From: Flagellimonas pacifica
GTDB lineage: Bacteria; Bacteroidota; Bacteroidia; Flavobacteriales; Flavobacteriaceae
Assembly: GCF_900215465.1 (NCBI RefSeq)
Contig: NZ_OBEH01000003.1
Span: forward strand, 496,001-560,000
DNA: 64,000 nt
Direction: 5' to 3'
Each line of letters begins with the position of its first letter. Positions within the stretch are counted from its first letter, which is position 1. Below, in pieces: positions 51,720 to 60,258 of this stretch. Position numbers and translations under genes: made by a program. The notes under the pieces are model-generated. The model ran no database searches and was not told where the DNA came from. It worked only from the letters and a program-made list of their open reading frames with translations.

Positions 51720-53111
51720 TTATTGAAGTATTAAACGTTCTTTTTCACCTTTTTCATTAAGCATGGTAAAGCTTGTTCTTCCGTATTTGGAAATTTCCCC
51801 GAAATACTCTTTTGCATCATCTATATTTCCAATCTCCTTGTCATCAACTTCGACGATTACTTTATTCTTTAAATTATACCTACCATAACCTTCGGGAACA
51901 TCTATTATTTTTACTCCTTTTTTAACCCCGAATGTTTTTTTGTCTTTTTCAGATAGATTTTTCACCATAAAACCGGTAGCGGGCAAAATAATAGTTTGCT
52001 GTTTTTTGAGGGTTACATTTTTGGTGAGTCTTTTTCCATCACGATCTATGGCTACCTCTACCAAATCACCTGGTCGTTTCGAAGAAAGATATCCGGTTAA
52101 CTCAGAAAACTTACGCACCAAGATGTTGTCAACTTGCTTTATAACATCCCCTTCCTTGAGACCAGCTTCTTCCGCTCCTGAATCTTCACTGACTTGGGAG
52201 ATGTACACTCCTTCAATTTCATCTATACCAAGCTCCATGGCTTCTTTAGAATTGACATTTGCCGCAGAAATACCTAACAGGCCACGTTGTACATTGCCAA
52301 ATTCCATAATATCTTCCACTACTTTTTTGGCAATATTGCTGGGTACAGCAAAGGAATAACCTACATATGAGCCTGTTTGTGAGGTAATGGCAGTATTGAT
52401 TCCAATAAGGTCACCATTGGTGTTGACCAAGGCACCGCCACTATTCCCGGGATTTACCGCAGCATCAGTTTGTATAAAAGATTGATTCCGCCCCAAAGAT
52501 CTTGCTTTTGCACTGACAATTCCTGCAGTTACCGTTGAAGTAAGACTGAACGGATTACCAACTGCCAGAACCCATTCTCCAATTTTGGAATTATCCGAAT
52601 TGCCAAAAGCCAAATATGGAAGAGGTCTGTCTACATCTATTTTTAAAAGTGCAATATCCGAATCTGCATCAGCCCCAATTATGTCAGCCTTGTAGGCCTT
52701 TTTATTGTTTAAGATCACCTCTAACTGGCTGGCATTTGCAATTACATGATTATTGGTGACGATAAATCCATCTGGAGAAATAATGACTCCAGATCCGGTA
52801 CCAACTTGCGGTGTTTGCTTACGCTCAAAACCATAGAAGAAATCTGAAAGGTTGGAAGGCCCTCTGTTTATGGATACATTTTTAACGTGTACCACGGCAT
52901 TCACAGTTTTTTCAGCAGCGATGGTGAAATCAACTTCATTGATTCCGGCCCCTTTGGCTGATGTTGCTATGGCGCTGGTATTTAAAAAAGGAGTTTTCTG
53001 ATTTTCAACAACCCATTGATAAGTATCTTTTTCAAAAAATAATTTATATGCACCTAAAGTAATTGCTCCAGCAAATAAGGATACTAAAAACAAACTGGCT
53101 ATTCTTTTCAT
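51720..53111 (-). CDS. degP: HtrA/DegP-type periplasmic serine protease
   Basis: The 463-residue protein has an N-terminal signal or anchor (IASLFLVSLFAGAITLGAY). The trypsin-like catalytic triad is in FIVTNNHVIA (His), SDIALLKID (Asp) and NPGNSGGALV (Ser). A first PDZ domain (about 280-365, SEDSGAEEAGLKEGDVIKQV) and a second, weaker PDZ-like domain at the C-terminus follow. It degrades or refolds damaged envelope proteins, with PDZ domains sensing exposed C-termini. It is monocistronic, with its own promoter and terminator. The symbol is by type; DegQ or DegS-like naming would be equally defensible. Confidence 0.93.
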   Translation of the reverse strand: MKRIASLFLVSLFAGAITLGAYKLFFEKDTYQWVVENQKTPFLNTSAIATSAKGAGINEVDFTIAAEKTVNAVVHVKNVSINRGPSNLSDFFYGFERKQTPQVGTGSGVIISPDGFIVTNNHVIANASQLEVILNNKKAYKADIIGADADSDIALLKIDVDRPLPYLAFGNSDNSKIGEWVLAVGNPFSLTSTVTAGIVSAKARSLGRNQSFIQTDAAVNPGNSGGALVNTNGDLIGINTAITSQTGSYVGYSFAVPSNIAKKVVEDIMEFGNVQRGLLGISAANVNSKEAMELGIDEIEGVYISQVSEDSGAEEAGLKEGDVIKQVDNILVRKFSELTGYLSSKRPGDLVEVAIDRDGKRLTKNVTLKKQQTIILPATGFMVKNLSEKDKKTFGVKKGVKIIDVPEGYGRYNLKNKVIVEVDDKEIGNIDDAKEYFGEISKYGRTSFTMLNEKGEKERLILQ

Positions 53112-53142
53112 AATTCAATAATAATTTAACATTAAGCTTTAG

Positions 53143-53150
53143 CAAAATTA
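53143..53150 (-). promoter_or_regulatory. -7 promoter box of the HtrA gene
   Basis: On the minus strand this is TAATTTTG, 32 bases before the start at 53111. Confidence 0.5.
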
Positions 53151-53219
53151 GATGAATTCATTTTTCCATTTGTCGGTTTAACTCGTTTTTAACTACAAAA
53201 AAATCCTTAAAGAATACCC

Positions 53220-53227
53220 TATCTTTG
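53220..53227 (+). promoter_or_regulatory. -7 promoter box of the dapF operon
   Basis: TATCTTTG lies 18 bases before the ATG at 53245. It means the TTG frame from 53233 would start almost at the transcription start, so ATG 53245 is the better start. Confidence 0.55.
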
Positions 53228-53244
53228 TTTCTTTGCAGTCAATT

Positions 53245-54018
53245 ATGGTACTACAATTTTTTAAATATCAAGGTACGGGCAATGATTTTGTGGTCATTGA
53301 TAATCGCGAGGATTTTTTCCCAAAAAACAATATTACACTGATTACAAAACTCTGTGATAGGAGATTTGGTGTAGGAGGGGATGGACTTATTCTTTTGGAA
53401 AATGACCCAGCTTCAGATTTTAAGATGGAATATTTTAATTCAGATGGAAGTCAGAGCATGTGTGGTAATGGAGGAAGGTGCGTAGTGGCTTTTGCCCATT
53501 ATTTAGGTGTTATTGGCAAGGATGCCACTTTTAATGCTATTGATGGATTGCACTATGCAACTATTGAAGGAGATATAGTGAATTTGAAGATGAATGATGT
53601 TGATGGGATAAAAGAAAAACCGGCCTATAGTTTTTTGGATACAGGATCGCCCCACCATGTTCAACTTGTACAAAATCTGAATGATCTTGATGTGAAGATT
53701 GAAGGTGCTAAACTGCGGTATGGACTTTATGGGAAATCAGGAAGTAATATCAACTTTGTTGAGCAATCTAATGCAGATACGTTCAAAGTACGCACGTATG
53801 AAAGAGGTGTTGAAGATGAGACGCTGTCTTGTGGGACTGGGGTTACCGCAGTTGCCATTGCAATGCACAAAGAAGGTAAAACCATATCTAAAAATGTAAA
53901 AATCAATGCAGTTGGGGGTGATTTGACAATCAGTTTTGAGCAACAAAATGGATCATATACCGACATTTTTCTAAAAGGACCTGCCAAACAGATATATAAA
54001 GGAGAGATTGAATGCTGA
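53245..54018 (+). CDS. dapF: Diaminopimelate epimerase
   Basis: The 257-residue protein has both active-site cysteine motifs: SMCGNGGRC near residue 70 and LSCGTGV near 195, as well as YQGTGNDFVVIDNRE at the start (here KYQGTGNDFVVIDN). It interconverts LL- and meso-diaminopimelate for lysine and peptidoglycan synthesis. It opens a run dapF-GNAT-mltG in which each gene overlaps the next by 7 and 11 bases. The combination links precursor supply with peptidoglycan processing. Confidence 0.96.
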   Translation: MVLQFFKYQGTGNDFVVIDNREDFFPKNNITLITKLCDRRFGVGGDGLILLENDPASDFKMEYFNSDGSQSMCGNGGRCVVAFAHYLGVIGKDATFNAIDGLHYATIEGDIVNLKMNDVDGIKEKPAYSFLDTGSPHHVQLVQNLNDLDVKIEGAKLRYGLYGKSGSNINFVEQSNADTFKVRTYERGVEDETLSCGTGVTAVAIAMHKEGKTISKNVKINAVGGDLTISFEQQNGSYTDIFLKGPAKQIYKGEIEC

Positions 54019-54545
54019 ACTTAAAAGGGAAACAGGTTTATTTACGAGCTTTAGAGCCAGAGGATTTGGATTTTCTGTACCAGTTGGAAAACGATACCTC
54101 TATTTGGGAGATTAGTGGCACTCTAAAACCTTACTCAAAAAAAGTCCTCCGATTTTATTTGGAGAATGCACATCGCGATATCTATGATGTGAAACAATTA
54201 AGGCTATGCATCTGTAATATGAAAAGTGATTGTGTAGGACTGATTGATATTTTTGATTTTGACCCCAAGCATAAAAGAGCTGGAATGGGCATTGTTATTG
54301 CTAAAACGGATGAAAGAAATAAGGGAATAGGAGCAGAGGCCATTTCGTTGGTCTGTGACTATGCTTTTTCTTTGCTAGACCTTCATCAACTATATGCGAA
54401 CATTTTAGAAGAAAACGAAGCCAGCATCCATTTGTTTGAAAAAATGGGCTTTGAGAAGATAGGAGTCAAAAAAGAATGGATAAGAACCAGCACAGGTTTT
54501 AAAAATGAATTGATGTTTCAAAAAATAAATTCCAATGCATCTTAA
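54012..54545 (+). CDS. GNAT-family N-acetyltransferase (RimJ-like)
   Basis: The 177-residue protein begins GKQVYLRALEPEDLDFLYQL, the usual start of RimJ/RimL-type acetyltransferases, with the acetyl-CoA site DERNKGIGAEAISLVCDYAF near residue 100 and LEENEASIHLFEKMGFEKIG near the end. Acceptors in this group include ribosomal protein N-termini and sugars, but spermidine acetyltransferase-like activity is also possible. It overlaps dapF by 7 bases and mltG by 11, so the three are translationally coupled. Confidence 0.88.
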   Translation: MLNLKGKQVYLRALEPEDLDFLYQLENDTSIWEISGTLKPYSKKVLRFYLENAHRDIYDVKQLRLCICNMKSDCVGLIDIFDFDPKHKRAGMGIVIAKTDERNKGIGAEAISLVCDYAFSLLDLHQLYANILEENEASIHLFEKMGFEKIGVKKEWIRTSTGFKNELMFQKINSNAS

Positions 54546-55578
54546 AAAAGTACTTTGGGCCACTGCCATTTTAGGGCTTTTGATATGTGGTTTTATTGCC
54601 TATCAAATATATAGCGCCATTTTTAGCCCTAATACAAAGTTTAACAATGAAGAGGCATTTGTTTATATAAGTTCAGACGCTTCTCTCTCTGATGTGAAAA
54701 ACAGTTTGGAGCCCCTGGTAAAAGATTTGTCCACATTTGAAGCTGTGGCTGAACGCAAAGGGTATGTCACCAATATTAAAGGAGGTAAGTTTGCCATTAG
54801 GAAAGGGATGAACAATAACGAGATTATTAACTCCCTACGCAGTAATAACATACCTGTGAAAGTATCATTCAATAATCAAGAATCCTTGCCATTGTTGGCT
54901 GGAAGGATAGCTGAACAGATTGAAGCAGATAGTGTTTCATTGTTAAAGGCATTCAATGATACAGCATTCCTTAAGGAATCTGGTTTTGATGATGATACAA
55001 AATTAGGAATGTACTTGCCCAATACCTATGAGCTCTTTTGGAACACCAATGCACAAGGTTTCAGGGGCCGAATGCTTAAAGAATATAATAGGTATTGGAA
55101 CGAAGATCGTCTTCAAAAGGCAAAGCAATTGAACCTTTCCCCAGCTAAGGTCATAGCATTGGCGGCAATAGTACAAAAAGAAACAGCAAAAGCGGATGAG
55201 AGACCAAGAGTGGCTGGAGTTTATCTTAACAGGATAAGAAGAGGAATGTTATTGCAAGCAGATCCTACGGTTATTTATGCAATTAAAAAAGAAACTGGAA
55301 ATTTTGACACCATTATTAAACGGGTTTTATATCGAGATCTTGAGATGGATTCACCTTATAACACCTATAAGTATAAAGGAGTTCCTCCTGGCCCAATTGC
55401 CATGCCGGACATTTCTTCAGTAGAGGCAGTTTTGAACCCAGAGAAGCATGATTACCTTTATTTTGTAGTTGATGTTTCTAATTTTGGGTATCACATGTTT
55501 GCAAAATCATTGGCGCAACATAACCGAAATAAAGTACACTATATCAGGTGGCTTGATTCTAAAAAAGTACTTAGATAA
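54535..55578 (+). CDS. mltG: Endolytic peptidoglycan transglycosylase MltG
   Basis: The 347-residue protein has a single N-terminal membrane anchor (VLWATAILGLLICGFIAYQI), an intermediate domain, and the YceG-like catalytic domain. In that domain VIALAAIVQKETAKADERPR contains the catalytic glutamate, and YNTYKYKGVPPGPIAMPDIS is the family's second signature. It cuts nascent glycan strands and so sets their length. Coupled to the acetyltransferase upstream. A good hairpin terminator follows 43 bases after the stop. Confidence 0.95.
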   Translation: MHLKKVLWATAILGLLICGFIAYQIYSAIFSPNTKFNNEEAFVYISSDASLSDVKNSLEPLVKDLSTFEAVAERKGYVTNIKGGKFAIRKGMNNNEIINSLRSNNIPVKVSFNNQESLPLLAGRIAEQIEADSVSLLKAFNDTAFLKESGFDDDTKLGMYLPNTYELFWNTNAQGFRGRMLKEYNRYWNEDRLQKAKQLNLSPAKVIALAAIVQKETAKADERPRVAGVYLNRIRRGMLLQADPTVIYAIKKETGNFDTIIKRVLYRDLEMDSPYNTYKYKGVPPGPIAMPDISSVEAVLNPEKHDYLYFVVDVSNFGYHMFAKSLAQHNRNKVHYIRWLDSKKVLR

Positions 55579-55618
55579 TACACTTTACCGTTAATTTTCA
55601 GCTGTTTAACGCAATTTA

Positions 55619-55648
55619 GGGCTCATTTAAGAAAATCTTATGAGCTTT
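55619..55648 (+). terminator. Terminator hairpin after mltG
   Basis: GCTCAT (55621-55626) pairs with ATGAGC (55640-55645), and TAAGA with TCTTA continues the stem inside; TTTAT follows. It is moderately T-rich and could end the dapF-mltG transcript. Confidence 0.5.
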
Positions 55649-55674
55649 ATACTTGTTTAAAAAAAGTCTCCCCC

Positions 55675-55682
55675 TATATTTG
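55675..55682 (+). promoter_or_regulatory. -7 promoter box upstream of the lysozyme-like gene
   Basis: TATATTTG matches the -7 consensus exactly. It lies 63 bases before the chosen start at 55738. Confidence 0.55.
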
Positions 55683-55737
55683 CCGGCCAAATTTATTTCC
55701 AATGCTTTTGAGTGTTGGAACCTTAAATATGAGAGTT

Positions 55738-56382
55738 ATGAAAAGATGGATAGGTTTTATTTTGCATCTTGCCATGATTGTGATTTTGACAAGTTTTGGT
55801 TCTTATACCATAACGAAGAAAGTGGACTATAAAGTTCCAGATTCGTTAAAGGTAGATTTGAGCTTTGAATCTTTGGTACAACCAGACTCGGTTGAAGTCT
55901 TAAAGGATGCGTTGATTGACCCTCCCTTTTTAGGAAATGCCTATAATGGTTTTAAAGAAGCTTTGGCTTTTAAAGAATCTCAGGGAAGGTATGATGTGGT
56001 AAATACTTTGGGATACCTTGGAAAATACCAATTTGGATTAAGCACTTTGAATTTAATGGGAGTCTACAATGCCAAAGATTTTCTCAATGACCCCATACTA
56101 CAAGAAAGAACCTTTGAAACAAATATTGCCCGCAATAAATGGATATTGCGAAGGGATATAAAGCGTTTTAATGGGAAGCGGATAAGAGGGGTTGTAATTA
56201 CAGAATCGGGAATTTTAGCAGCAGCGCATTTAGCTGGGGCCGGTAATGTAAAAAAATATCTACGTTCTTATGGAAAGAATGATGTAGCTGATGCTTACGG
56301 GAGCAGTATCTCATACTACATGAGAAAATTTGCTGGCTTTGATATTTCTACTATAGAACAAAAAAGAAACGCAAAGGTGTAA
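55738..56382 (+). CDS. Exported lysozyme-like/transglycosylase-fold protein
   Basis: Taken from ATG 55738 the protein has 214 residues: an N-terminal export signal or anchor (RWIGFILHLAMIVILTSFG), then a domain beginning FKEALAFKESQGRYDVVNTL with GYLGKYQFG, the pattern of a lysozyme-like fold with a possible catalytic glutamate in KES. VITESGILAAAHLAGAGNVK and YGSSISYYMRKFAGFD follow. Whether it has hydrolase activity is unknown. Longer starts at 55702 and 55729 exist; the shorter one puts the signal peptide at the N-terminus. A cell-wall role fits the neighbour mltG. Confidence 0.7.
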   Translation: MKRWIGFILHLAMIVILTSFGSYTITKKVDYKVPDSLKVDLSFESLVQPDSVEVLKDALIDPPFLGNAYNGFKEALAFKESQGRYDVVNTLGYLGKYQFGLSTLNLMGVYNAKDFLNDPILQERTFETNIARNKWILRRDIKRFNGKRIRGVVITESGILAAAHLAGAGNVKKYLRSYGKNDVADAYGSSISYYMRKFAGFDISTIEQKRNAKV

Positions 56383-56432
56383 ATAAGTATTTGCGATTTG
56401 GATTAAGGCCCGGAATTTTTCCCTGGGTTTTT

Positions 56433-57161
56433 TTATGCCTGAACAATGAAAATTGTGGGACGCTTGTTCAAGTCAAGCCCAATTTCATTCCACTCATGAA
56501 CGCTTTTAGTCTGGATAAACTCTGTAGGAAGTGTAATATCAGCAGCAATACACAGTCTGGTGCTCTTATGAAGGGTTTTGATGAGTTCCTTTAAAAGTTT
56601 GTCATTTCTATATGGTGTCTCCATAAAAATTTGAGACTGCCCTTTTTCCTTGGAAAGTCTTTCCAAACTTTTGATCATTGCCTTTCGTTCAGCAGCATCA
56701 ATAGGTAAATAACCATTAAAAGCAAAGCTCTGTCCATTCATTCCGCTGGACATCATGGCCATTAAGATTGAAGAAGGTCCAATCAGTGGTACTACTTGTA
56801 TCCTTTTCTCATGTGCCACTTTTACGACTGCAGCTCCTGGATCGGCAATGCCTGGACATCCAGCTTCCGAGAGTACCCCAATGTTATGTCCGGATATGCA
56901 AGGATCCAAGTAGGAGGGAATGACTGTCTGGTCCGTAAACTTGTTTAAGGTTTCAATATGCAGATTGGGTTGTGACTTGCTCGGACTTATTTTTTTGATG
57001 AAACGTCGAGCAGTTTTTTCATTTTCCACAATGTAGTGGTCAATATTCTCTATGGCCCTTTTAATGGAGATGGGAAGTACTTCCAGAGGAGCATTGTCTC
57101 CCAGAGTGGTCGGAATTAGGTAAACTTTTCCTGAAACTAAACTTGGTTTTACTTCTTCCAT
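56433..57161 (-). CDS. RsmI-like SAM-dependent methyltransferase (tetrapyrrole methylase fold)
   Basis: The 242-residue protein has the tetrapyrrole-methylase fold, with GKVYLIPTTLGDNAPLEVLP at the start, HNIGVLSEAGCPGIADPGA (SAM-site motif), and VPLIGPSSILMAMMSSGMNG. It resembles the 16S rRNA C1402 ribose methyltransferase RsmI but is shorter and diverged at the N-terminus, as is usual for a Bacteroidota subgroup. It lies four bases behind the low-molecular-weight phosphatase gene in the dnaA transcript direction. Confidence 0.85.
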   Translation of the reverse strand: MEEVKPSLVSGKVYLIPTTLGDNAPLEVLPISIKRAIENIDHYIVENEKTARRFIKKISPSKSQPNLHIETLNKFTDQTVIPSYLDPCISGHNIGVLSEAGCPGIADPGAAVVKVAHEKRIQVVPLIGPSSILMAMMSSGMNGQSFAFNGYLPIDAAERKAMIKSLERLSKEKGQSQIFMETPYRNDKLLKELIKTLHKSTRLCIAADITLPTEFIQTKSVHEWNEIGLDLNKRPTIFIVQA

Positions 57162-57165
57162 GAAA

Positions 57166-57618
57166 TCACATCAATTTTTTGGCAATGGCCTCACACGCAA
57201 GATCGACCATTTGAAAGACTTTTTCAAATCCATCTGCACCACCATAATAAGGATCTGGCACTTCGTTTAATTCAAAATCCACTTCATCCAATAAAAGCTT
57301 TACTTTTCGTTCTTCCCCCGTGTTTCTGGCGAGTTTTATAATATTGGAAAAATTACTTGCGTCCATTGCGTATATACGGTCAAACACTTCAAAATCCATT
57401 TCGGTAAATCGTCTGCATTTTTGGGCACTGATATCGAGTCCATATTTTTGGGCTACTGCAATTGATCTTTCGTCAGGTGTATTTCCAACATGATAACCCG
57501 CTGTTCCGGCAGAATCCACAAAAACTTTTGAAGAATCTACTTTGGATTTCAAAATGCCTTCGGCCAAAGGTGATCTACAAATATTGCCTAAGCAGACCAT
57601 CAAAACTTTGGTTTTCAT
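57166..57618 (-). CDS. Low-molecular-weight protein tyrosine phosphatase
   Basis: The 150-residue protein has the P-loop CLGNICRSPLAEG (C-x5-R-S) at residues 9-21 and the acid motif DPYYGGADGFEKVF near residue 122. The general acid aspartate and the substrate-gating tyrosines are present. It should dephosphorylate protein tyrosines, possibly of a polysaccharide tyrosine kinase, or low-molecular-weight substrates. It sits between dnaA (seven bases upstream) and the RsmI-like gene (four bases downstream), all on the minus strand, probably one transcript. Confidence 0.95.
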   Translation of the reverse strand: MKTKVLMVCLGNICRSPLAEGILKSKVDSSKVFVDSAGTAGYHVGNTPDERSIAVAQKYGLDISAQKCRRFTEMDFEVFDRIYAMDASNFSNIIKLARNTGEERKVKLLLDEVDFELNEVPDPYYGGADGFEKVFQMVDLACEAIAKKLM

Positions 57619-57625
57619 GAAATAG

Positions 57626-59050
57626 TTATGAGAATTTTTTACTCAGATCTTCAATATATTTTCTGAATTGCTTATCTGTCTCTGCTAGATTGTCAACAGT
57701 TTTGCAGGCATGTAAAACAGTGGCATGATCTCTTTTGCCAATTTGAGAACCAATACTTGCCAGAGAAGCTTTAGTGAATTTTTTGGCAAAGAACATAGCT
57801 AATTGCCTGGCCTGTACAATATGTCTTTTTCTGGTCTTTGATTGCAAAGTGGCCACATCCATTTCAAAATAGTCTGAAACCACTTTTTGTATATAATCAA
57901 TGGAGACTTCTCGTTTCGTATTCTTTACAAACTTCTCCACAACTTGTTGGGCCAGTTCCAAGGTCACCTCACGTTTGTTGAATGAGGATTGCGCAATCAA
58001 CGAGATTATGGCACCTTCAAGCTCTCGGATATTGGTTTTGATGTTTTTGGCCACATGATCTATAATGTCCTCGGGCATTTCAACTCCATCACGATAAAGC
58101 TTGTTTTTTAAGATGGAAACCCTTGTTTCATAATCAGGACTTTGCAGTTCTGCGGATAGCCCCCATTTAAAACGAGATAACAAACGCTGCTCGATATCCT
58201 GCATATCTACAGGAGCTTTGTCCGAAGTAAGGATGACCTGCTTGCCATTTTGATGTAAATGGTTGAATATGTGGAAAAATACGTCTTGAGTACCAGATTT
58301 ACCGGATAAGAACTGCACATCATCAATAATGAGTACATCAATTAATTGATAAAAATGGATGAAATCGTTCCTGGTATTCTTTTTAACCGATTCAATATAT
58401 TGTTGGGTGAATTTCTCTGCGGAAATATATAGCACCGTCTTTTCAGGGTACTTATCCTTTATTTCAACACCAATGGCATGGGCTAAATGTGTTTTGCCCA
58501 AACCAACACCTCCAAAAACCAACAAAGGGTTAAACGATGTGCCTCCCGGCTTATTGGCCACGGCCATACCGGCAGATCTTGCCAGCCTATTGGAATCTCC
58601 TTCCAAGAAACTTTCAAAACTGTAGTTTGGATTCAGCTGTGACTCAATCTTGATGTTTCGAATACCAGGAATCACAAAAGGGTTCTTCAGTTCTGGGCTT
58701 TTTGAAGTAATGGGCACATCCAATTCCTGTGGCCCAACCGCTGTGCGATTTGCACTCGGAATCTGTTCGGTAAATGGTTCCTTATTACCATACTTATTTT
58801 CCATCTTAATAATGTAAATAAGTTTTGCGTTGGTTCCCAATTCTTTAGTGAGAGCTACTTTTAATAGCTTTACATAATGCTCTTCCAACCACTCATAGAA
58901 AAATTTGCTTGGAACTTGTATACTAAGTGCTTTGTCTGTTAACTTGATGGGCTTTATAGGCTCAAACCAGGTTTTGAATGCCTGCGGTTGGATATTATCC
59001 TTGATAAAAGCCAAACAGTTGTTCCATACGGAATTTGCAGTAACACTCAT
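57626..59050 (-). CDS. dnaA: Chromosomal replication initiator DnaA
   Basis: The 474-residue protein has all four domains: N-terminal helicase-loading domain (about 1-85), a linker, the AAA+ module (Walker A GGVGLGKTHLAHAIG, Walker B VLIIDDVQFLSG), and the DNA-binding domain with GKRDHATVLHACKTV near the C-terminus. It opens the replication origin. I saw no convincing cluster of DnaA boxes (TTATCCACA) in the surrounding gaps, so the origin is probably elsewhere. An inverted repeat lies in the upstream region. Confidence 0.98.
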   Translation of the reverse strand: MSVTANSVWNNCLAFIKDNIQPQAFKTWFEPIKPIKLTDKALSIQVPSKFFYEWLEEHYVKLLKVALTKELGTNAKLIYIIKMENKYGNKEPFTEQIPSANRTAVGPQELDVPITSKSPELKNPFVIPGIRNIKIESQLNPNYSFESFLEGDSNRLARSAGMAVANKPGGTSFNPLLVFGGVGLGKTHLAHAIGVEIKDKYPEKTVLYISAEKFTQQYIESVKKNTRNDFIHFYQLIDVLIIDDVQFLSGKSGTQDVFFHIFNHLHQNGKQVILTSDKAPVDMQDIEQRLLSRFKWGLSAELQSPDYETRVSILKNKLYRDGVEMPEDIIDHVAKNIKTNIRELEGAIISLIAQSSFNKREVTLELAQQVVEKFVKNTKREVSIDYIQKVVSDYFEMDVATLQSKTRKRHIVQARQLAMFFAKKFTKASLASIGSQIGKRDHATVLHACKTVDNLAETDKQFRKYIEDLSKKFS

Positions 59051-59097
59051 AAAAGAATTTCCTTAGTTTTTATTGGTTAGCTTTAAAGTTTTAATCA

Positions 59098-59123
59098 AGA
59101 TATCCAAGGGGAACTAGATATCT
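59098..59123. repeat. Inverted repeat upstream of dnaA
   Basis: AGATATC (59098-59104) and GATATCT (59117-59123) are perfect seven-base arms with a twelve-base loop. It lies 48 bases before the dnaA start, between the promoter-like CATATTTG box (59135-59142, minus strand) and the gene, so it would be in the mRNA leader. A regulatory role is possible but untested. Confidence 0.4.
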
Positions 59124-59254
59124 TTTGGATGCGACAAATATGTGAACAAATCTTTGAAAAAAAAAATGATTTAGTGGTTGAATATTCTGTTTTTTTTTCG
59201 CATGTTTCCTTAACGATAACCAAGCCTCTAAATATATAATTTTTCAGTTAATAT

Positions 59255-59653
59255 ATGAGATTAAATTCATTTTCTTTTAGGGTCAGATACGGAGAAACTG
59301 ACCAAATGGGTGTGGTATACCATGGCAACTATGCTCAGTACCTAGAAATGGGAAGACTTGAGTGGTTAAGAGCTTTGGGAGTTACTTATAAGAGCATGGA
59401 GGAAAATGGAATCATGCTCCCTGTAATTTCCTTACAAATCAATTATAAAAAATCCGCTTTGTATGACGACCTACTTACAGTGGAAACCACAATCAAAAAA
59501 TCTCCTTTAGTAAAGATTGAATTTGAATATAGAATATTTAATGAAGCTAAGGAATTATTGACAGAGGCCAATACGGTTTTAGCCTTTATAGATATGAAGA
59601 CAGGTAAACCCATAAAATGTCCAGATTACATTCTTGAAAAACTAGTTTTTTAG
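59255..59653 (+). CDS. YbgC/4-hydroxybenzoyl-CoA-type thioesterase
   Basis: The 132-residue hot-dog-fold protein has the family start RVRYGETDQMGVVYHGNYAQ, with the catalytic aspartate in ETDQMGVVYH, and LEMGRLEWLRALG following. It should hydrolyse short or medium acyl-CoA or acyl-ACP thioesters in the cytoplasm. In other bacteria such genes sit in the Tol-Pal cluster; here it is between dnaA (divergent) and a YigZ-type gene (convergent, overlap of four bases). Probably transcribed alone from the 204-base gap upstream. Confidence 0.92.
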   Translation: MRLNSFSFRVRYGETDQMGVVYHGNYAQYLEMGRLEWLRALGVTYKSMEENGIMLPVISLQINYKKSALYDDLLTVETTIKKSPLVKIEFEYRIFNEAKELLTEANTVLAFIDMKTGKPIKCPDYILEKLVF

Positions 59654-60258
59654 TTAAAATTTCGGATATCGACACGTTGCATGTCTTGGAACAATTGAAA
59701 AATGTGTTCGGACTCACTTTCTCGTACAGAAACGACCAGCGCACAGTTGAGTTCCATTTTTTGTGAAACTATGGTAATTCCTTTTTGTTTGACAGCTCTC
59801 ATAACCCTGTCCATCTCAGGATAACCAAACTTTAGTTCAAACTGGGATTCAATGGTTTTCTCAATAATCAATGAATTTTCCAGAGCCATTTGGGCGGCTG
59901 TTTTGTAGGCTTGGATCAATCCTCCAACGCCTAGCTTGGTTCCTCCAAAAATTCGAACAACGGCAATCAAGATATTGGTCACATCAAAAGATTGGATTTG
60001 GCCATAAATGGGTGTACCTGCTGAATTGTTGGGCTCGCCATCATCATTGGCGCGGTATGTATGTTTCTTTTCGCCCAATTGCCATGCATAACATACATGG
60101 TTGGCCGTATGATGTTTTTTTCTCAGGGATTCAATAATTGATTTGACCTCGTTCACGTCGGAGATAGGAAATGCATAGCCATAGAATTTACTTTTCCTAT
60201 CCTTGTGTAAGATTTCAGGAGAAGCTGCTTTTATGGTTCTGTAGATATCTTCCTTCAT
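59650..60258 (-). CDS. YigZ/IMPACT-family protein
   Basis: The 202-residue protein has the UPF0029/IMPACT N-terminal domain: KSKFYGYAFPISDVNEVKS, HTANHVCYAWQLG, DDGEPNNSAGTPIYGQI and VVRIFGGTKLGVGGLIQAYK are diagnostic, and a C-terminal DUF1949 domain follows. Homologues bind nucleic acids or modulate translation factors; the precise role is unknown. ATG at 60258 fits the family start and overlaps the DMT gene's stop by one base, so the two are translationally coupled. The open frame to 60312 is translated from the DMT gene's own coding sequence. Confidence 0.93.
   Translation of the reverse strand: MKEDIYRTIKAASPEILHKDRKSKFYGYAFPISDVNEVKSIIESLRKKHHTANHVCYAWQLGEKKHTYRANDDGEPNNSAGTPIYGQIQSFDVTNILIAVVRIFGGTKLGVGGLIQAYKTAAQMALENSLIIEKTIESQFELKFGYPEMDRVMRAVKQKGITIVSQKMELNCALVVSVRESESEHIFQLFQDMQRVDIRNFN

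Noticed and set aside
59051-59254. Replication origin next to dnaA
   Set aside because: No DnaA-box cluster or AT-rich unwinding element was recognised; only one inverted repeat is present.
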